A DNA stretch of 64,000 nt from Gordionus sp. m RMFG-2023 (taxonomy: Eukaryota > Nematomorpha > Gordioida > Chordodea > Parachordodidae), in assembly GCF_954871325.1 (NCBI RefSeq), contig NC_088776.1, positions 3,603,985 through 3,667,984 of the forward strand, read 5' to 3'. Position 1 is the stretch's first letter, and the number at the start of each line of letters is the position of its first letter. A program made the translations under genes and the position numbers. The notes below the pieces were generated by a model that saw nothing but the letters and a program-made list of their open reading frames with translations, was not told where the DNA came from and searched no databases. Of the stretch, positions 52,540-64,000 are shown in pieces.

Positions 52540-53284
52540 TACGGAAAGCTAATTTTATTAGTTATTTGTAAGGCAAGGTGTTAATTTCTTTTCTACAAAT
52601 TAAATTGACTAAAAACAATTTAAACATATAATAAAAATTACGAGATACATAAAAACTAAGGGTCCAACCTCACATAAAAGGAAAAAACCCATTAGATTAC
52701 GTTACAAGAATTTAAGGGTTCAATTTAAATTCAAAAATAATTTTTTAATAATTTAGTGCTAATCTTCAATTCAAAAATTACCGCTTCGCAATTATCCGAT
52801 AAAAATATAGTCGTTATTATATAAATGGGACTTTAAATCTTTCGCATTTAACCGATATTTCGAAACTAACCGATTTGCATTTAAAAATATATTTTAACAT
52901 TATGCCATTGTAGATTTAACATATTGGCGAATTTTTCTTCACATTTAAAAATATTGCACTTAAGCGATAAGCAATTAAACGGGTGATTATTGTTCTAGAA
53001 ATTTTTTTATAAAACATTTTTTTTTTTTACCCCGATAAAAAAATATTTGAATTATTTTTAACGATATCTTCAGTCTATAATTAATTTTTTTTTTTTTATT
53101 CTTAAGATTATAAAAGCCAAATAAAACTTAAATTTCTTATTTTCTCAATTAATATTTTTACTTAATGTAAATTTATTGATAATAAACATATATGGTGAGT
53201 TTCATCTTTTATGCTTATTGTTTTTATTACAAAATTAAAAAAAAATAAAATTTTTTATTTTCTTCCATATTTTTTACTTAAATA
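52540..53284. other. AT-rich intergenic
   Basis: No supported feature. Confidence 0.5.
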
Positions 53285-53398
53285 CAGGGATTTGAACCGA
53301 ACCTGAATCTGGAGGAGTAAACCCGGGTTCAAAAATACTTCCATAAACCGAACCCGAACCGAACCCGAGGCTAAAATTTCGCCGGGTTCGCATCCCTG
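53285..53398. mobile_element. 114-bp MITE with hAT-like ends
   Basis: It begins CAGGGATTTGAACCGAACC and ends GGGTTCGCATCCCTG, an inverted pair. Flanks are perfect 8-bp direct repeats cttaaata (53277-53284, 53399-53406). The interior repeats 'aaccgaacccg'. Confidence 0.85.
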
Positions 53399-54151
53399 CT
53401 TAAATATTTATATATATCGGTAATAAACATATTTGTGGAGTTTCTTCCATTCAAATTATATTCTTCCCAAAAAATGATTTTTTGTGTTTTACTGGAAATA
53501 TACAACCGTACTGAAAATATTTTAAAAATATAATTTTTTGAATTTTCTTAAAGAAGTGAGTTCTATAATATATATTAAACAATATTTTTGAGTAATTTGA
53601 GAATTCGTTAAAAGAGTAAAAGGCTTTCATTAGAACTTTGAAGGTCCATAACTCGGAATATACTTAAGCTAGAGCACCTAAAATTTTAATTTGTATAAAT
53701 AAATGACGTTTTTCAGATATTTGTCATTAAATTTTAAGAAGGCTCAAGCCCCTAGCGCCGCCCACCCCCTCCGTCCATCTCCATCCCAGTGACGTTATTA
53801 TGCGAATTTTTGTATTGGAGGTATTAAATTACCCTTACATAAAATGAGACAAGAGATATGTTGAAAATGTCAAATTTAAAATAGTTGTCGGCAAAAGGAA
53901 GCTCAGTGTCCTAATTTGGAACAAATAGAAACTATCTATAACATGATATGTTAAAAATTAATGGTCGGGAAAATGATTTTTTTCAAATAAAAATTACAAG
54001 AAAAAAAAACGAATCACCATGTGAATACTATTGAAGGCAATCTAATTCACAAAAAAAAAGCAATCTTACTAATTATTATAAGAAATTACGAGCAACTTGA
54101 AAGTCTAATTTCACAAATTGCCTTAACATCCAAACCAACACCAATCGAGAC

Positions 54152-54330
54152 AGTAACAGAATGATCGAGAAAGAACTTTTTCAAGCTAAATCTGCTAAAG
54201 ATTTAAGCAAAATATCAACAATAGGACAGTTATCAAGGTACAAGAGATACTTGAAATGAAAGCGTGTTATCACAGATAAAGCTAGAACGAAGTGGGTTGG
54301 CGATTTTAAAGTAGTCATCATATTAGAATA
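54152..54330 (+). pseudogene. Coding-like remnant, unidentified
   Basis: The frame reads MIEKELFQAKSAKDLSKIST then IGQLSRYKRYLK, a stop, then VITDKARTKWVGDFKVVIIL to a stop near 54330. The two halves share one frame interrupted by a single stop, and the content is unlike background. Family unknown. Confidence 0.3.
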
Positions 54331-54639
54331 AAAATGTAGATAAATGGCGGAGGGAGGGAGTGCCTCCATATGTTTAGTTAAGAGCTGGTAGCACCCCCCC
54401 CCCCCCCTTCCGGTCAGTCTGAAGCCCGATCTTAAAATAACTAGACAGGGTTTTTTTAAGACCGGGCTAAAATTTCATAATAAAAATAAATTTGCAGAGC
54501 TCTGGTTGGGATCTCATCACCAGGAATATTTCCTCTAAATTATTACTAAAGAATTTAGGACTTTGAAGTATAAATGAGAGTATTAGTAAAAATATTTATA
54601 ATGGTTAGTTTATCGCGAAAACAAAAATTAGTTAAAATA

Positions 54640-54724
54640 CTGAAAATCTCGTTTATAGCAATATTGAATATATTTTTGAAATATTAATAAAAATCGGCTC
54701 AAAATGAGCCGTTTAACAACACTA
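54640..54724. mobile_element. MITE right-half fragment
   Basis: The segment ...atcggctcaaaatgagcc, gtttaacaacacta matches the right end of the MITE at 29309-29534. The left end is not identifiable. Confidence 0.5.
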
Positions 54725-56693
54725 CTCTCGTCCTAGGAGGCGAATTTTTTTCGATCGATGCTAGAGAAGGTTATTAAATATATATTCCAAATATGGGGGG
54801 GGGGATAATTATAACGAAACGATTCTCACCAATTTATATCGATTTCGAAACCCATCTGAATTTTTTTAATTGATTTGATTTCACTAAATTAAATTCCGAC
54901 AAAAATACTTGAAGTTTATTTTATTTTTTTTATTAATAATTTTCTTTTCCATTTTTCTTCTTCTTTCAAAATCGCGAATCTTGTGTAATTTATAATAATA
55001 TTTAATATATGTATGTATATAAAAATTAAACTACAAAAATTATATAATTAAGGAGATATGAGTTTCTTTTACAAACATGATTTTTTGAAAAAAAATTATA
55101 AAAAAAATAAATCGTAGTGGGGTAAGGTTATAGTTTTATTAGTAATAATTATGTTTATAAATTTAAAATTGTTTTTCATTTTTCAAATAATTTATCTAAT
55201 ATTCCCTTTTATTTTTTGTTTAAATTTAAAAAAAAACAATTATAAAAAACAAAAAAAAAATAAAAATTAATATGCGTGATGTTTTGAAAATGATGGAGGA
55301 GGATATGATTGGTTGATATTTTTTTAAAATTCAAATCAACCAATAAAAATAAAAGCTTTCAAAAAATCAAAAATTCTAATAAAAAATAAAATATAAATTA
55401 TGCACTTTTTTTATTAATATTTTTCTAATAAATTTTATTATATTTCAAGGGTTTTCTTTTTCATTTTTTGTTTTTAATTGCAATGCCTCCGCCCAATCGA
55501 TATTTAAGTTCAGAGGGTAGTGGTGTCTTTTTTGATATTTAAAGGAAAGTAAAAAAATATCCAGATAAAGCTATTATACGTTATAAATATAAACAGTAAA
55601 TTTGGGCTTACCACAAACCACAGTGTAAATTTTATTTATTCTTAAATTATAATTTAATAATTTAGCAAAAAAAAAATTAAATTGCTCTTATTGGCCAAAA
55701 CTTATAAAAAATTTACAAATAAATGGGTTGGTTTTTATTTAGCAATAGATTTTCTAAATTGGGAACAGTGTTTAATTATTTATATCTTTATTTTAAAGAT
55801 ATTTTATAGTTATAGATAATTGTTTTATTTTATATAACGAAAGGTAAAAAAGATTTCCTATAATAATGGGGGGGGGGGGGGAAAGGACATATTTTGGGAA
55901 AAAAAATAATTAGTTAATGCAAAAATTGTGCAATAAATAAAAGCAAAAAATATTAGTGATTTTATTGTGGATCAAAGGGAATCTACTTAATTGTGGGGAA
56001 TACATTTTTTACTTATAAGTAGTTTTTTTTGTTGTTTTTATAAATAATATTTTTGACAAAGTATATAATTTTTTTTAAAATCATTTTTTTCCCTAAAATT
56101 GAGTAATAAATAATCCGGAAAAGTGTGACAAAAAATGACTTCTTAAAAAAATGAATATAATATATATATAAAACAAAGCTAAATTCTTAATATGTTTTTT
56201 TTCTTCCACAATGGAATAAATTGATTAATACAAAATAAATCAATAAATGTTTTAGGTGCGCGTAATTTTTTTTATTAAATATAAAATAAAAGGGAATTAA
56301 TAAATGACATCGAAAATAATTATTTTTAATATTAATTTATTTTTTAAAATATGGTTAATAATTATTATAGTTTTTTTTTTTCTTAAATGTATATTAATTA
56401 ATTAAATTCGTTTCTTAAAACGTAAAATAAGAATTAAATATAATAATAATATATATATTTAAAATATTTCTTTGGTAAAAAATAAAAAAAATTAGATTAA
56501 AAAAAAAAAATAAAATTATTGCTTGTGTGTTTTTTTATGGGTTTTAGTTTTTCCTTGTGTAAAAATACATGATTATTAATAAATCTCAACTAAATTCCAA
56601 GATCTTTTTATAATGATAAGAGGAATGAAAATCACATTTTTTTATAAATATATAGGGGATGGGAGAGAGGCGGAATGAGGGGTGCGATTTGTT

Positions 56694-59600
56694 TTAGTTC
56701 ATAGAAGAAATATGGGCGTCCGTTCTACAATGATGATTAAAGTCTATGGCGGTAGAGAAATGATAGGCGTCGTTGATGTTTCGAAGCTTTCCTTCTTTGC
56801 CGGTGGTACCATTTTGGTGGTCGCTAGCCGGGAGAGAGGTGCACGGAACGCATTTGTAATAAGTTTGCACTAATTTTAGCATCAGTTTTGTGTGAGTTTC
56901 GGGCGAGATTTCCGAAATTTGTTTGGGAACATCGGGGATGCCACTCAAGAGACACCCATCTTTGCTAACGTGACTTAAGCACGCGCTTCCGCACGGATAA
57001 ACCAAATGACACTTTCGGCACACGAATCCCACTTGAGCGGATATTTCTTGCACCACGGAGTCAGATTTCTAAGACGATGGCAAATAAAAAAAAAAAATTA
57101 AGATAAATATTTAGCCGAAATTTTTGATAATAACTTAATCGAAAACCGATTTTCTAGGGGGTCAGAACCCGCCCCAGGTTCATATTACCCCGGGTTCGAC
57201 GGGTTGCCCAAATCGGTCTCTGTTTGGTCTGTGGCCCAAATTTTTGAAGCCGAATTCGGGTCCACAACCCTGGTTTTTTTTTACAAAATTTATCACGTGA
57301 CACATTAATGTTCCCAAATTTAAAGGGCATACATTTCAAATACATTAATATAATCCTTAGATGGCCCAAATATTTGTTCCTCAAAAAAAATCGTTTTATA
57401 TTCCGATAAGCTATATTTAGAAATCGAAAAAGAGCTAAAACTCGCATATTTTTTTATTATTTTCCGCTATATATGTCAGCGTCAATGTGTTACTCTTACA
57501 ACTTTAAATCATATGTTGGAGCGCGTATCGGATTTTACTATGGGTAGGTATTCCAAACATGGCGGCATACATTTCCGGTAAAATCAGATTTTTTAAATTT
57601 TTAAAAAACGCGCTCAGAAAAATGATTTAAAATTGAAAAAATAAACACATAAATATATAGGGATATAATTGTTTTTTTTTAAATATTAAATTTATAAACC
57701 TCCCCCAAATCCTTGAGAGAGCTAGCGTCCTGGGTGAAAACGAAATTCGGTTTTTCGCAACTGATGTCGGTGAACAAGATTTTTTGAATGTCCAGCAAGA
57801 CTTTGGGACTGATTTGAAGCAAATTGAGTGGAGTTCCTTCGTTCAACAATGATTGGTCGAATTTTTCGGTCACGATTTGGTTTTCGTTTCTTAGGAAAGG
57901 TGATGCCGCTTTTAGATCAAATAAAATTATATATATATATTTATTTTTAAATTTTTTTACCTTCTTCTTAGATAAGTTATAAAAATTAGGGTCATTTATA
58001 GTTTTATGAATTAAGCCTATTAGAAAAATAGGATAAATCAAGATTTTACCCTCCAAAGCATCTAAGGATAGAGTTTGGCGAAATCTCGGGGGGGGGGGCA
58101 ATAAATATTTTTTCAAAATAGGCTAAATCACGTGTTTATGGACCGTGCTTATCCACAAATTTTTCACCGATTCGATATTCATACGAAATCGTTATTTATA
58201 ACAGTTTTTTATTGCCCACCTATCTTTGAAACAATGTCATTAAAAAAAAAATTAACTACCAAACACTAAAATTTTCTTTGCCTGGCCAAGGCTAATTAAT
58301 AGGGATGTACCGATATTTTATATTGAATCGGAACGGGCCGATATTTCGCCCATTTTAAAATATCGGTTATCGGCAAATATTACAAAATTTTCCGATCCGA
58401 TAAAAAATGGCGCTTTTAACAAAATTAAAAAAAAGTTATATCTAAAAAACCATTTATTTTTATAAATAAAATCGAAATCCATTTTTATGTTTAATTTTTT
58501 TAATAGTAATAATTAGTTAATAAACATTCTGCTATATAGTTATTTTTTTCGCATTCTGTTTAAAAAAATGTTTAATAATCTCTTCAGAATCTGTTTTTAG
58601 TGACGCTAGTGATATTGACGATAGTCCCCATCACCGCAGACTGATCTCTGATAAATTGGAAATTTTGGTATTTCTAAAAAGAAATCTTCGATATATTAAT
58701 TTCAAATATGTTTGTTTATTACTAATTATGTAATAGATTAATGTTATTACTTATTATATAAATAAGTAATTTATCAGTAAAAATATTTTATATACTTTAA
58801 GAATTGCAATTGAATTGAATATAAACTATGACTGATCATTATAATATATTTAAATGACATATGTTATGGTATAGTAAAATTATAGATGTTATACTAATAA
58901 AAAGTATATTAAAAATTAAAATCATTGGTATCTTTACAGAATACAAAATTAGATATGATATCGGATCGGTTATCGGCCGATATCAATTTAATATCGGGAA
59001 TATCGGATCGGCCTCCAAAAAGTGGTATCGGTACACCCCTACTAATTACCTTCTCTTTAGAAAGATTTCAATGAGTTTCATGAGGAAAATCTTGACAAGT
59101 AATAATATGGAGAACTTAAATGTCATTTAACTGTCTTACTTTCGAATAAATCGATAGGGAGTTAAAAAAAACGACATCATCGATCACAGAAATAAAATAA
59201 AAGTACCTTCAGAATCGTAGAAATTGTTGGAGAGATGACCATTGCTGGCTGATAAATAGGGATGGATAGGTGGTGGCGGATTTATGAGAGAGTGCGAGGA
59301 ATTCGAATACATTATATTGTCGTAAAAATAATTGAGATATTTTAATGCCTGAGCATTTGTATATTCGCTACCATTTTCCGGGTTATCGACAGATTTGTTC
59401 TATTTGTATATATATATATATTATAAAATTCTGTATTTCAGCCATTTTATTTAACAGAATATGTATTCTTTATATGAAATCCCTACGATCCGTATAGTTC
59501 CCTTACTGGAACTAACAAGAATGGTAATTAAAAAAAGATCTCAGAGTAATCGTGAGATAGATTATTTAACAATTAAAACTGACCCAATCCATGGCGCTTT

Positions 59601-62600
59601 CATTTTTGTCGCCGCCGGAAAGACTGTCGTCGCAATCACCGACCATAGAATCGTTATCCTTCTCAGAGACTAGATGAGTTGTTTTCGAGTTAGCGGCAAT
59701 ATGCTGCTTAGATGCCAAGGTGCTGCTCCTAGCATAAGAATCGAAAAGCTTGTGAGATGGAGATAGAACCTGATTGCAAGCTCCCAAATTTTCCCATTCC
59801 ACCATCATCCTGCTACTGGCCTCTGAGCCGCATATTAACTTTTTGATGGCGTTCAAGTGGGAATCGGTGAATATATGATCCTGAGAATATTTTTTTTACG
59901 AGTTATTCGAATCACTAGTAACAGAGATCAAATAAGGGGGGTGGGAAGCATGAGATATATTTAAAATTGGATTATACCTGAATGAGGAAGTTGGTATTGT
60001 ATTTAACGTTGCAAAGGCGGCATTCGTTAGCGTTTTTCCATTCCTGATCTTGGGACACTTTGTGGTAACCGTACCTGGTTTTCTTGTCCTTAGCCCTGGC
60101 ATTTTGAAACCATACTTGAATGACCCTCTTAGCCAAACCAATTTTGGACCCTAAATAAAAACAAATATTTATCGTTCCTAATTAGTACAATAATACCAGG
60201 GTCCCTATTCTAAACGATACTTAGAACGTAGAACCCGAATTCAGGTTCAATTTCTTTGGTTGGATATTTTGGGTACAGAAACTAAATGGATACTCATCAT
60301 CCATATGATGTGGGGTATTTTAAGATGGGGTCCGTTCCGATTAAGTTAAGTCTCTGTTTTTAAAAATTTCGGCCAAATAAAGCATTTAAAATTCCTAAAT
60401 CCAAATTCGATCCCGAATAAATCGTGATTTATTTTAAAAAAAGGTATAAGGTAACTCACCCAAAACTTCGCATTCCATCATGGTGGGCGTTTTGTAATCG
60501 TTGAAAATGTGTTTCATGCAAGCAATCTGGTAGTTGTTCATTTGAGTTCGGTATCTTTTATTAGAAATGCAATTGGAGGAGCCGTAAGAAGCAGCTACGG
60601 CCGATAAAGTTGACAAGACAAAATTACCAGCTTCCTTGAAATCCTTGGTAATGGCATCGTTGCTGCCAGTTAGTCTGAACCTTGTATTATCGCTGGATTC
60701 TGGCGAGAGATTTGAAGAGTAATCGTCCGATTCCTTTTTGTGGTTCATCATCAGATCCAAAAGCTTGCTGTTCCGCGACCTCAACAGCTTCCTTTGCAAA
60801 TCTACGTGTTGAGAATCGTTATGGAATGTATTGGCATCTTGTTTTAGGAGGAAAGAGGAAGAATCAGCCTCCTTAATGCAATTATTGTTGTTATAAGGTG
60901 ATTCCGAGGAGTCGTTACAATTAGTACTGTTGTTGGCAGATGATCGACTCAAGTCTAGAGGGGAAAGCAAGTCAAACGGTTTGGCCATTTGCGTAGGCAA
61001 TATCTTGACATCTAATACTGGCTGGGTTTTATTCAATTTACCGTCAGTGAAGGCTTGAAGTGGTCGTTTAAGGTATGTCGATAATGAAGAATTTGGGTCA
61101 TAATTAGCGGACACATCCTCGGTTGTTTTGATATTTGTATCCAATACATTTCCAGGTTTATTGTCAATATCCATAGCAGAATCAATATTTTCAGCCTTTT
61201 TAGTTCTAAAAGGGTCAGTACGATTTTCTAGGGATTTCAAATCAGATGTGAAAATCGGATCGGCCATGGAGGTCTTAGACGCGGAGGGAAGGGAAGAGGG
61301 AGGAGGCATGAAGGCTAAAAAATCGTCGAAATTATGGGGATGCTTGATCTTAACATGAAGCTCTAACAAAGAACGAGCCCGGAAAAACATGTTGCAAAAA
61401 GGGCAGCGCTTAGACGATTTCGGAGTGGGACTGAAAAATGGACTAGTCAAGCCCTTCTTACACCCAGCGGAAACTGTTGAAGACATGGAATTGGATACAG
61501 GAACGGTGGTAGGACTGAAAGTCGAATAATAGCACATCGAAGACTTTTTGTCCCTAGCTCTGGCGTTCTGAAACCAGACTTGAACCACTCGTTTTTTAAG
61601 CCCTATGTCTTTCGCTATCTTCTCCATTACAAGTTTAGATGGATTGCTCTCGGTCTGGTAATGCCGATGAAGGTACAACAATTGTTCTGGCGATATGTTG
61701 GTTCTAAGCCTTTTTTTGTTGCCATCCTCTGTGGTTGCTTGATCGTTAAGACTACCATTCTGGTTATTAGTAGAGCCGGTCACGATATTTTCGCCACTCG
61801 TCATGTGATCCGAATTGGAATTAGAAGCGTTATCGGGTGTCCTGCAGGAAGTATCCTTGTCCCCTTTAAACGAATACCCGGGAAATTGATCGTTTTCGAT
61901 GTTTTGCTGTAGGTATGAAGTAGGATTGATATCTGTCGCGAAGCTCGCCGCTTCATTCATCAATTTGACGTAGGCGTAATAGTTTTGCAATTGGGTAGCG
62001 TAGTCGGATGAGCCGTCAAATACATTTTTGTCCGTAATGCTAGGTGTAGCGGAAGTTCGCCCATTGATAGCGGAAGTGTCTTTGCTAGACGACGATTCGT
62101 CGTTATCTTGCTGACCGTAGTTGAAGGCAGCGGTTGGTTTACGGTTTTTATCGAGTTTAGTGTCGCATTGGGCTTTATGCACGGAGAGGATGAATTGGGA
62201 TGGGAATTTTACTCGGCAACGAGGACACGTCAATCGATCTTCTTCGCAATATTCGAAATCGATAGGTTCTCTTTTGATAACCATATCATTATCAATATTA
62301 GTGCTATGGTTATTGTGAGAGAAATCGTGGACATCAGGTTGACTAGACGAAGATTTGTTGATGTATTGAGAATAGTATGTTTCGTAGTAGCGATGCAGAT
62401 ACGAGATATCCCCAAAAGCCTTAGTCTGATCAGGCTTGATAACGATTTCGTCAGCTGGGGATTTAGGTTCTATCTCATCCATCCCATAATCTTTTTCCGA
62501 TGCCTCAAAATAAGACGGCGGAGATCGGACTCCGAGATTATTATCGTCTAATAGAGGAGATGGCGACGCGTCATCGTTAGTGAAATGGGAGTTGATTGAG

Positions 62601-64000
62601 TTATTGTTAGCTTCATTGAAAGCGCTAAAGTTGAAAGCCAAATTGGGATTAGTCTCGTAATGCTTACGGGCCTTTTGCCGCGCATTCTGGAACCAGACTA
62701 CTATAACGCGCGGACTAAGTCCTAGTATCTTGGAAAGTTTATCTAATTCGTCATCTTTAGGATAAGCGTTTTTTTCGAAATAATCTTGCAGGACCTTGAT
62801 CTGGGAATCCGTGAATCGGGTTCTGTTCGCTCTACGCCCTCCGCTTGCTAAAGCCGCGGCAGCTAAATCGGCAGCAGACAAATGCATTTGGGTGTTAAAG
62901 AAAGCGTTCAAGCTAGAACCGTATTCTCGTGACTCGAGTAGTTTACCATCATAGGGTTGAGATGGATATAAAAAACCTTTCTCCAATAAATATGGAGATC
63001 GGGGGTGAGAAGTAATAGCTGAAAGGGGCTTACTATCGAAATCTTGTTGTTGAGATGGTTCGCAAATAGAATTATTCGGTGCGCTGGAGCACTGCTTTTT
63101 TTCCGTTATGGTAGATAAATCTTTTGACTCTAAAGCAACTGTCTCGTTCGCAATGAGGGGAACTTTTTTTAAATCATCATCATCCATCCCTTTAGTCAGA
63201 ATTTCCGTTACTTGTGGGTGCAAGTGTTTAAAATCTGACATATATTCGCCTTTGATATTATTTGCATTGCGAGTCTCCGTCCTAATTTTTTCATCCAGCT
63301 CTTCTTTGGTAGATACGTCATTCATTCGAACCTCTTCGGTAACGCTACTATCGACCCAATCTTTTCCGTCGACACCTTTCTCGAATTGGTTCTCACATTT
63401 TTGGTCGTCGTGTGGCGGGGGTGAGCATGAACCCTTCCTATTACTGTTTTGCGAGATTAACGGGATGCCCATCTCGTAAGGCGGGAAAGAAGAAGCGAGC
63501 CTAGCCAAGGGTGGATTGTTGAAGTTGTAAGGAGAATCCTTGTTCCTTTGCCGCTCCTTGAACAGGGTATTTCGGAACCAGTGCTTGATGACTTTAGCCG
63601 GCAAACCGGATTTTTCCGACATATTCTTGATTTGCTCCTCTGTGGGACTGTTGTTGATATCGAAATTAGATCTCAAAATTTTGAGTTGTTCATCGCTGAT
63701 CCGAGTTCTAGCCCGCTTGTTGGACATGAGGCAACTGGTCGAATTTTCGACCATAGGATTGGCGGATGGTGACGACGCAGCACAATTGGCGTTATTTTTG
63801 TTGGCTTGCTTTTCAAATGCATGACCTGTGCTTTCCTTATTTTCTTTATGATCGGTACTATCTTCTAAATGCGATTCCTCATCTTTAATGGGAAAAGGAG
63901 GGAGGAACATCTGAGAATGTTCATTGTTGTGTCCGCCAAAGTAGTAATTGTAATATGCAGCAGGGTACATATAAGAGTGCGGGTGAGATGGGAAAGTGGG
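56694..64000 (-). CDS. zfh2: Zinc-finger homeobox transcription factor, zfh2/ZFHX3-4 type (5' end outside window)
   Basis: Exons (minus): 60460-64000 (open to the window edge), 59978-60150, 59584-59880, 59207-59399, 57700-57908, 56694-57068. Phases close to 1595 visible residues. Counting from Met at 63970: homeodomains at 84-143 (WFRNTLFKERQ), 379-438 (WFQNARQKARK) and 750-810 (WFQNARARDKK). The fourth starts at 1137 (KRYRTQMNNYQIACM) and is completed by exon 2 (KRVIQVWFQNARAKDKK), so an intron splits it before helix 3. C2H2-like fingers: CPRCRVKFPSQFILSVHKAQ at 582 (the last ligand appears to be Cys), CPFCNMFFRARSLLELHVKI at 856, and a finger split across exons 2 and 3 (ECRLCNVKY ... DHIFTDSHL), as in ZFHX3. 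The last exon has further Cys/His clusters (CRKCHLVYP, YKCVPCTS). Four homeodomains match the vertebrate ZFHX3/4 layout. Members are nuclear DNA-binding regulators of neural and appendage development in flies and vertebrates. The N-terminal finger array is expected upstream, outside the window. Confidence 0.95.
57140..57290. repeat. GC-rich repeat in ZFHX intron 5
   Basis: A GC-rich island (acccgccccaggttc, ccccgggttcgacgggttg, gaattcgggtccacaaccctgg) in an AT-rich intron. In style it resembles the MITE at 53285 and segments of the large repeat unit. The right edge read inward (CAGGGTTGTGGACCCG) looks like a hAT terminal repeat, but no partner end is clear. Confidence 0.4.
58300..59041 (+). 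mobile_element. Non-autonomous hAT in ZFHX intron 4, keeps last transposase exon
   Basis: Bounded by TAGGGATGTACCGATA and TATCGGTACACCCCTA (inverted), followed inward by 'atcggttatcggc' blocks on both sides. Flanks ctaattaa and ctaattac are an 8-bp duplication with one mismatch. On the + strand about 58586-58731 reads SVFSDASDIDDSPHHRRLIS then DKLEILVFLKRNLRYI, the classic hAT C-terminus ('rrlLspd-vE-LiFLk-Nl'), after an acceptor-like cttcag. The rest of the transposase is deleted. Confidence 0.8.

Larger units (their letters stand above)
53399..56693. other. AT-rich intergenic with minor relics
   Basis: It holds a coding-like remnant (54152-54330), a MITE half (54640-54724) and homopolymer runs (C-run at 54393, G-runs at 54796 and 55868). 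About 53740-53800 (cccctagcgccgcccacccc) resembles the right end of the 8.9-kb candidate. Otherwise nothing supported. Confidence 0.5.

Noticed and set aside
61128-63824. Plus-strand open frames within the ZFHX region
   Set aside because: Shadows of the minus-strand coding exon; no family features.

Overview
The window is a very AT-rich stretch of metazoan nuclear DNA. Protein genes are split by spliceosomal introns, intergenic space is packed with DNA-transposon relics, and three conserved animal gene families can be read: a zfh2/ZFHX3-type multi-homeodomain transcription factor, an FBXO22-type F-box/FIST protein, and an AGC kinase with atypical-PKC hallmarks. ZFHX with several homeodomains is animal-specific, so the source is an animal, probably an invertebrate; I cannot place the lineage further.

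Layout. 1-23.9 kb: three copies of a repeat unit of about 6 kb (1-4488; 6441-16296; 17940-23899) holding (GGAA)n and (GAAA)n arrays, GC-rich minisatellite, small MITEs and several conserved, open, coding-like islands. Copy 1 is cut off by a hAT transposon fragment. Copy 2 has been entered by an LTR-like element (9364-12166) and by a Harbinger-like element with terminal inverted repeats (13877-15945); copy 3 still carries both empty target sites. A non-LTR retrotransposon relic lies between copies 2 and 3. 23.9-28.8 kb: a six-exon FBXO22-like gene on the + strand, with MITEs in its last intron. 28.8-43 kb: no confident host gene; MITEs, tandem repeats, a 2.6-kb hAT transposon with a perfect 8-bp target duplication, nested in what may be an 8.9-kb element with hAT-like ends. 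43.3-44.4 kb: a decayed unidentified gene (minus). 44.3-48.8 kb: a ten-exon aPKC-like kinase (minus) with a perfect 320-bp tandem duplication spanning one whole intron, and an in-frame TAG just before a recognisable hydrophobic-motif tail. 50.4-52.5 kb: several well-formed exons of a gene I cannot name (minus). 56.7-64 kb: the 3' part of the ZFHX gene (minus), with a non-autonomous hAT in one intron.

The genes do not form an operon or pathway. ZFHX is nuclear, FBXO22 is a ubiquitin-ligase substrate adaptor, and the kinase resembles the polarity kinase aPKC but lacks its PB1 and C1 domains here. Exon models were built by hand from reading frame, GT/AG sites and phase continuity, and none was tested against transcripts.
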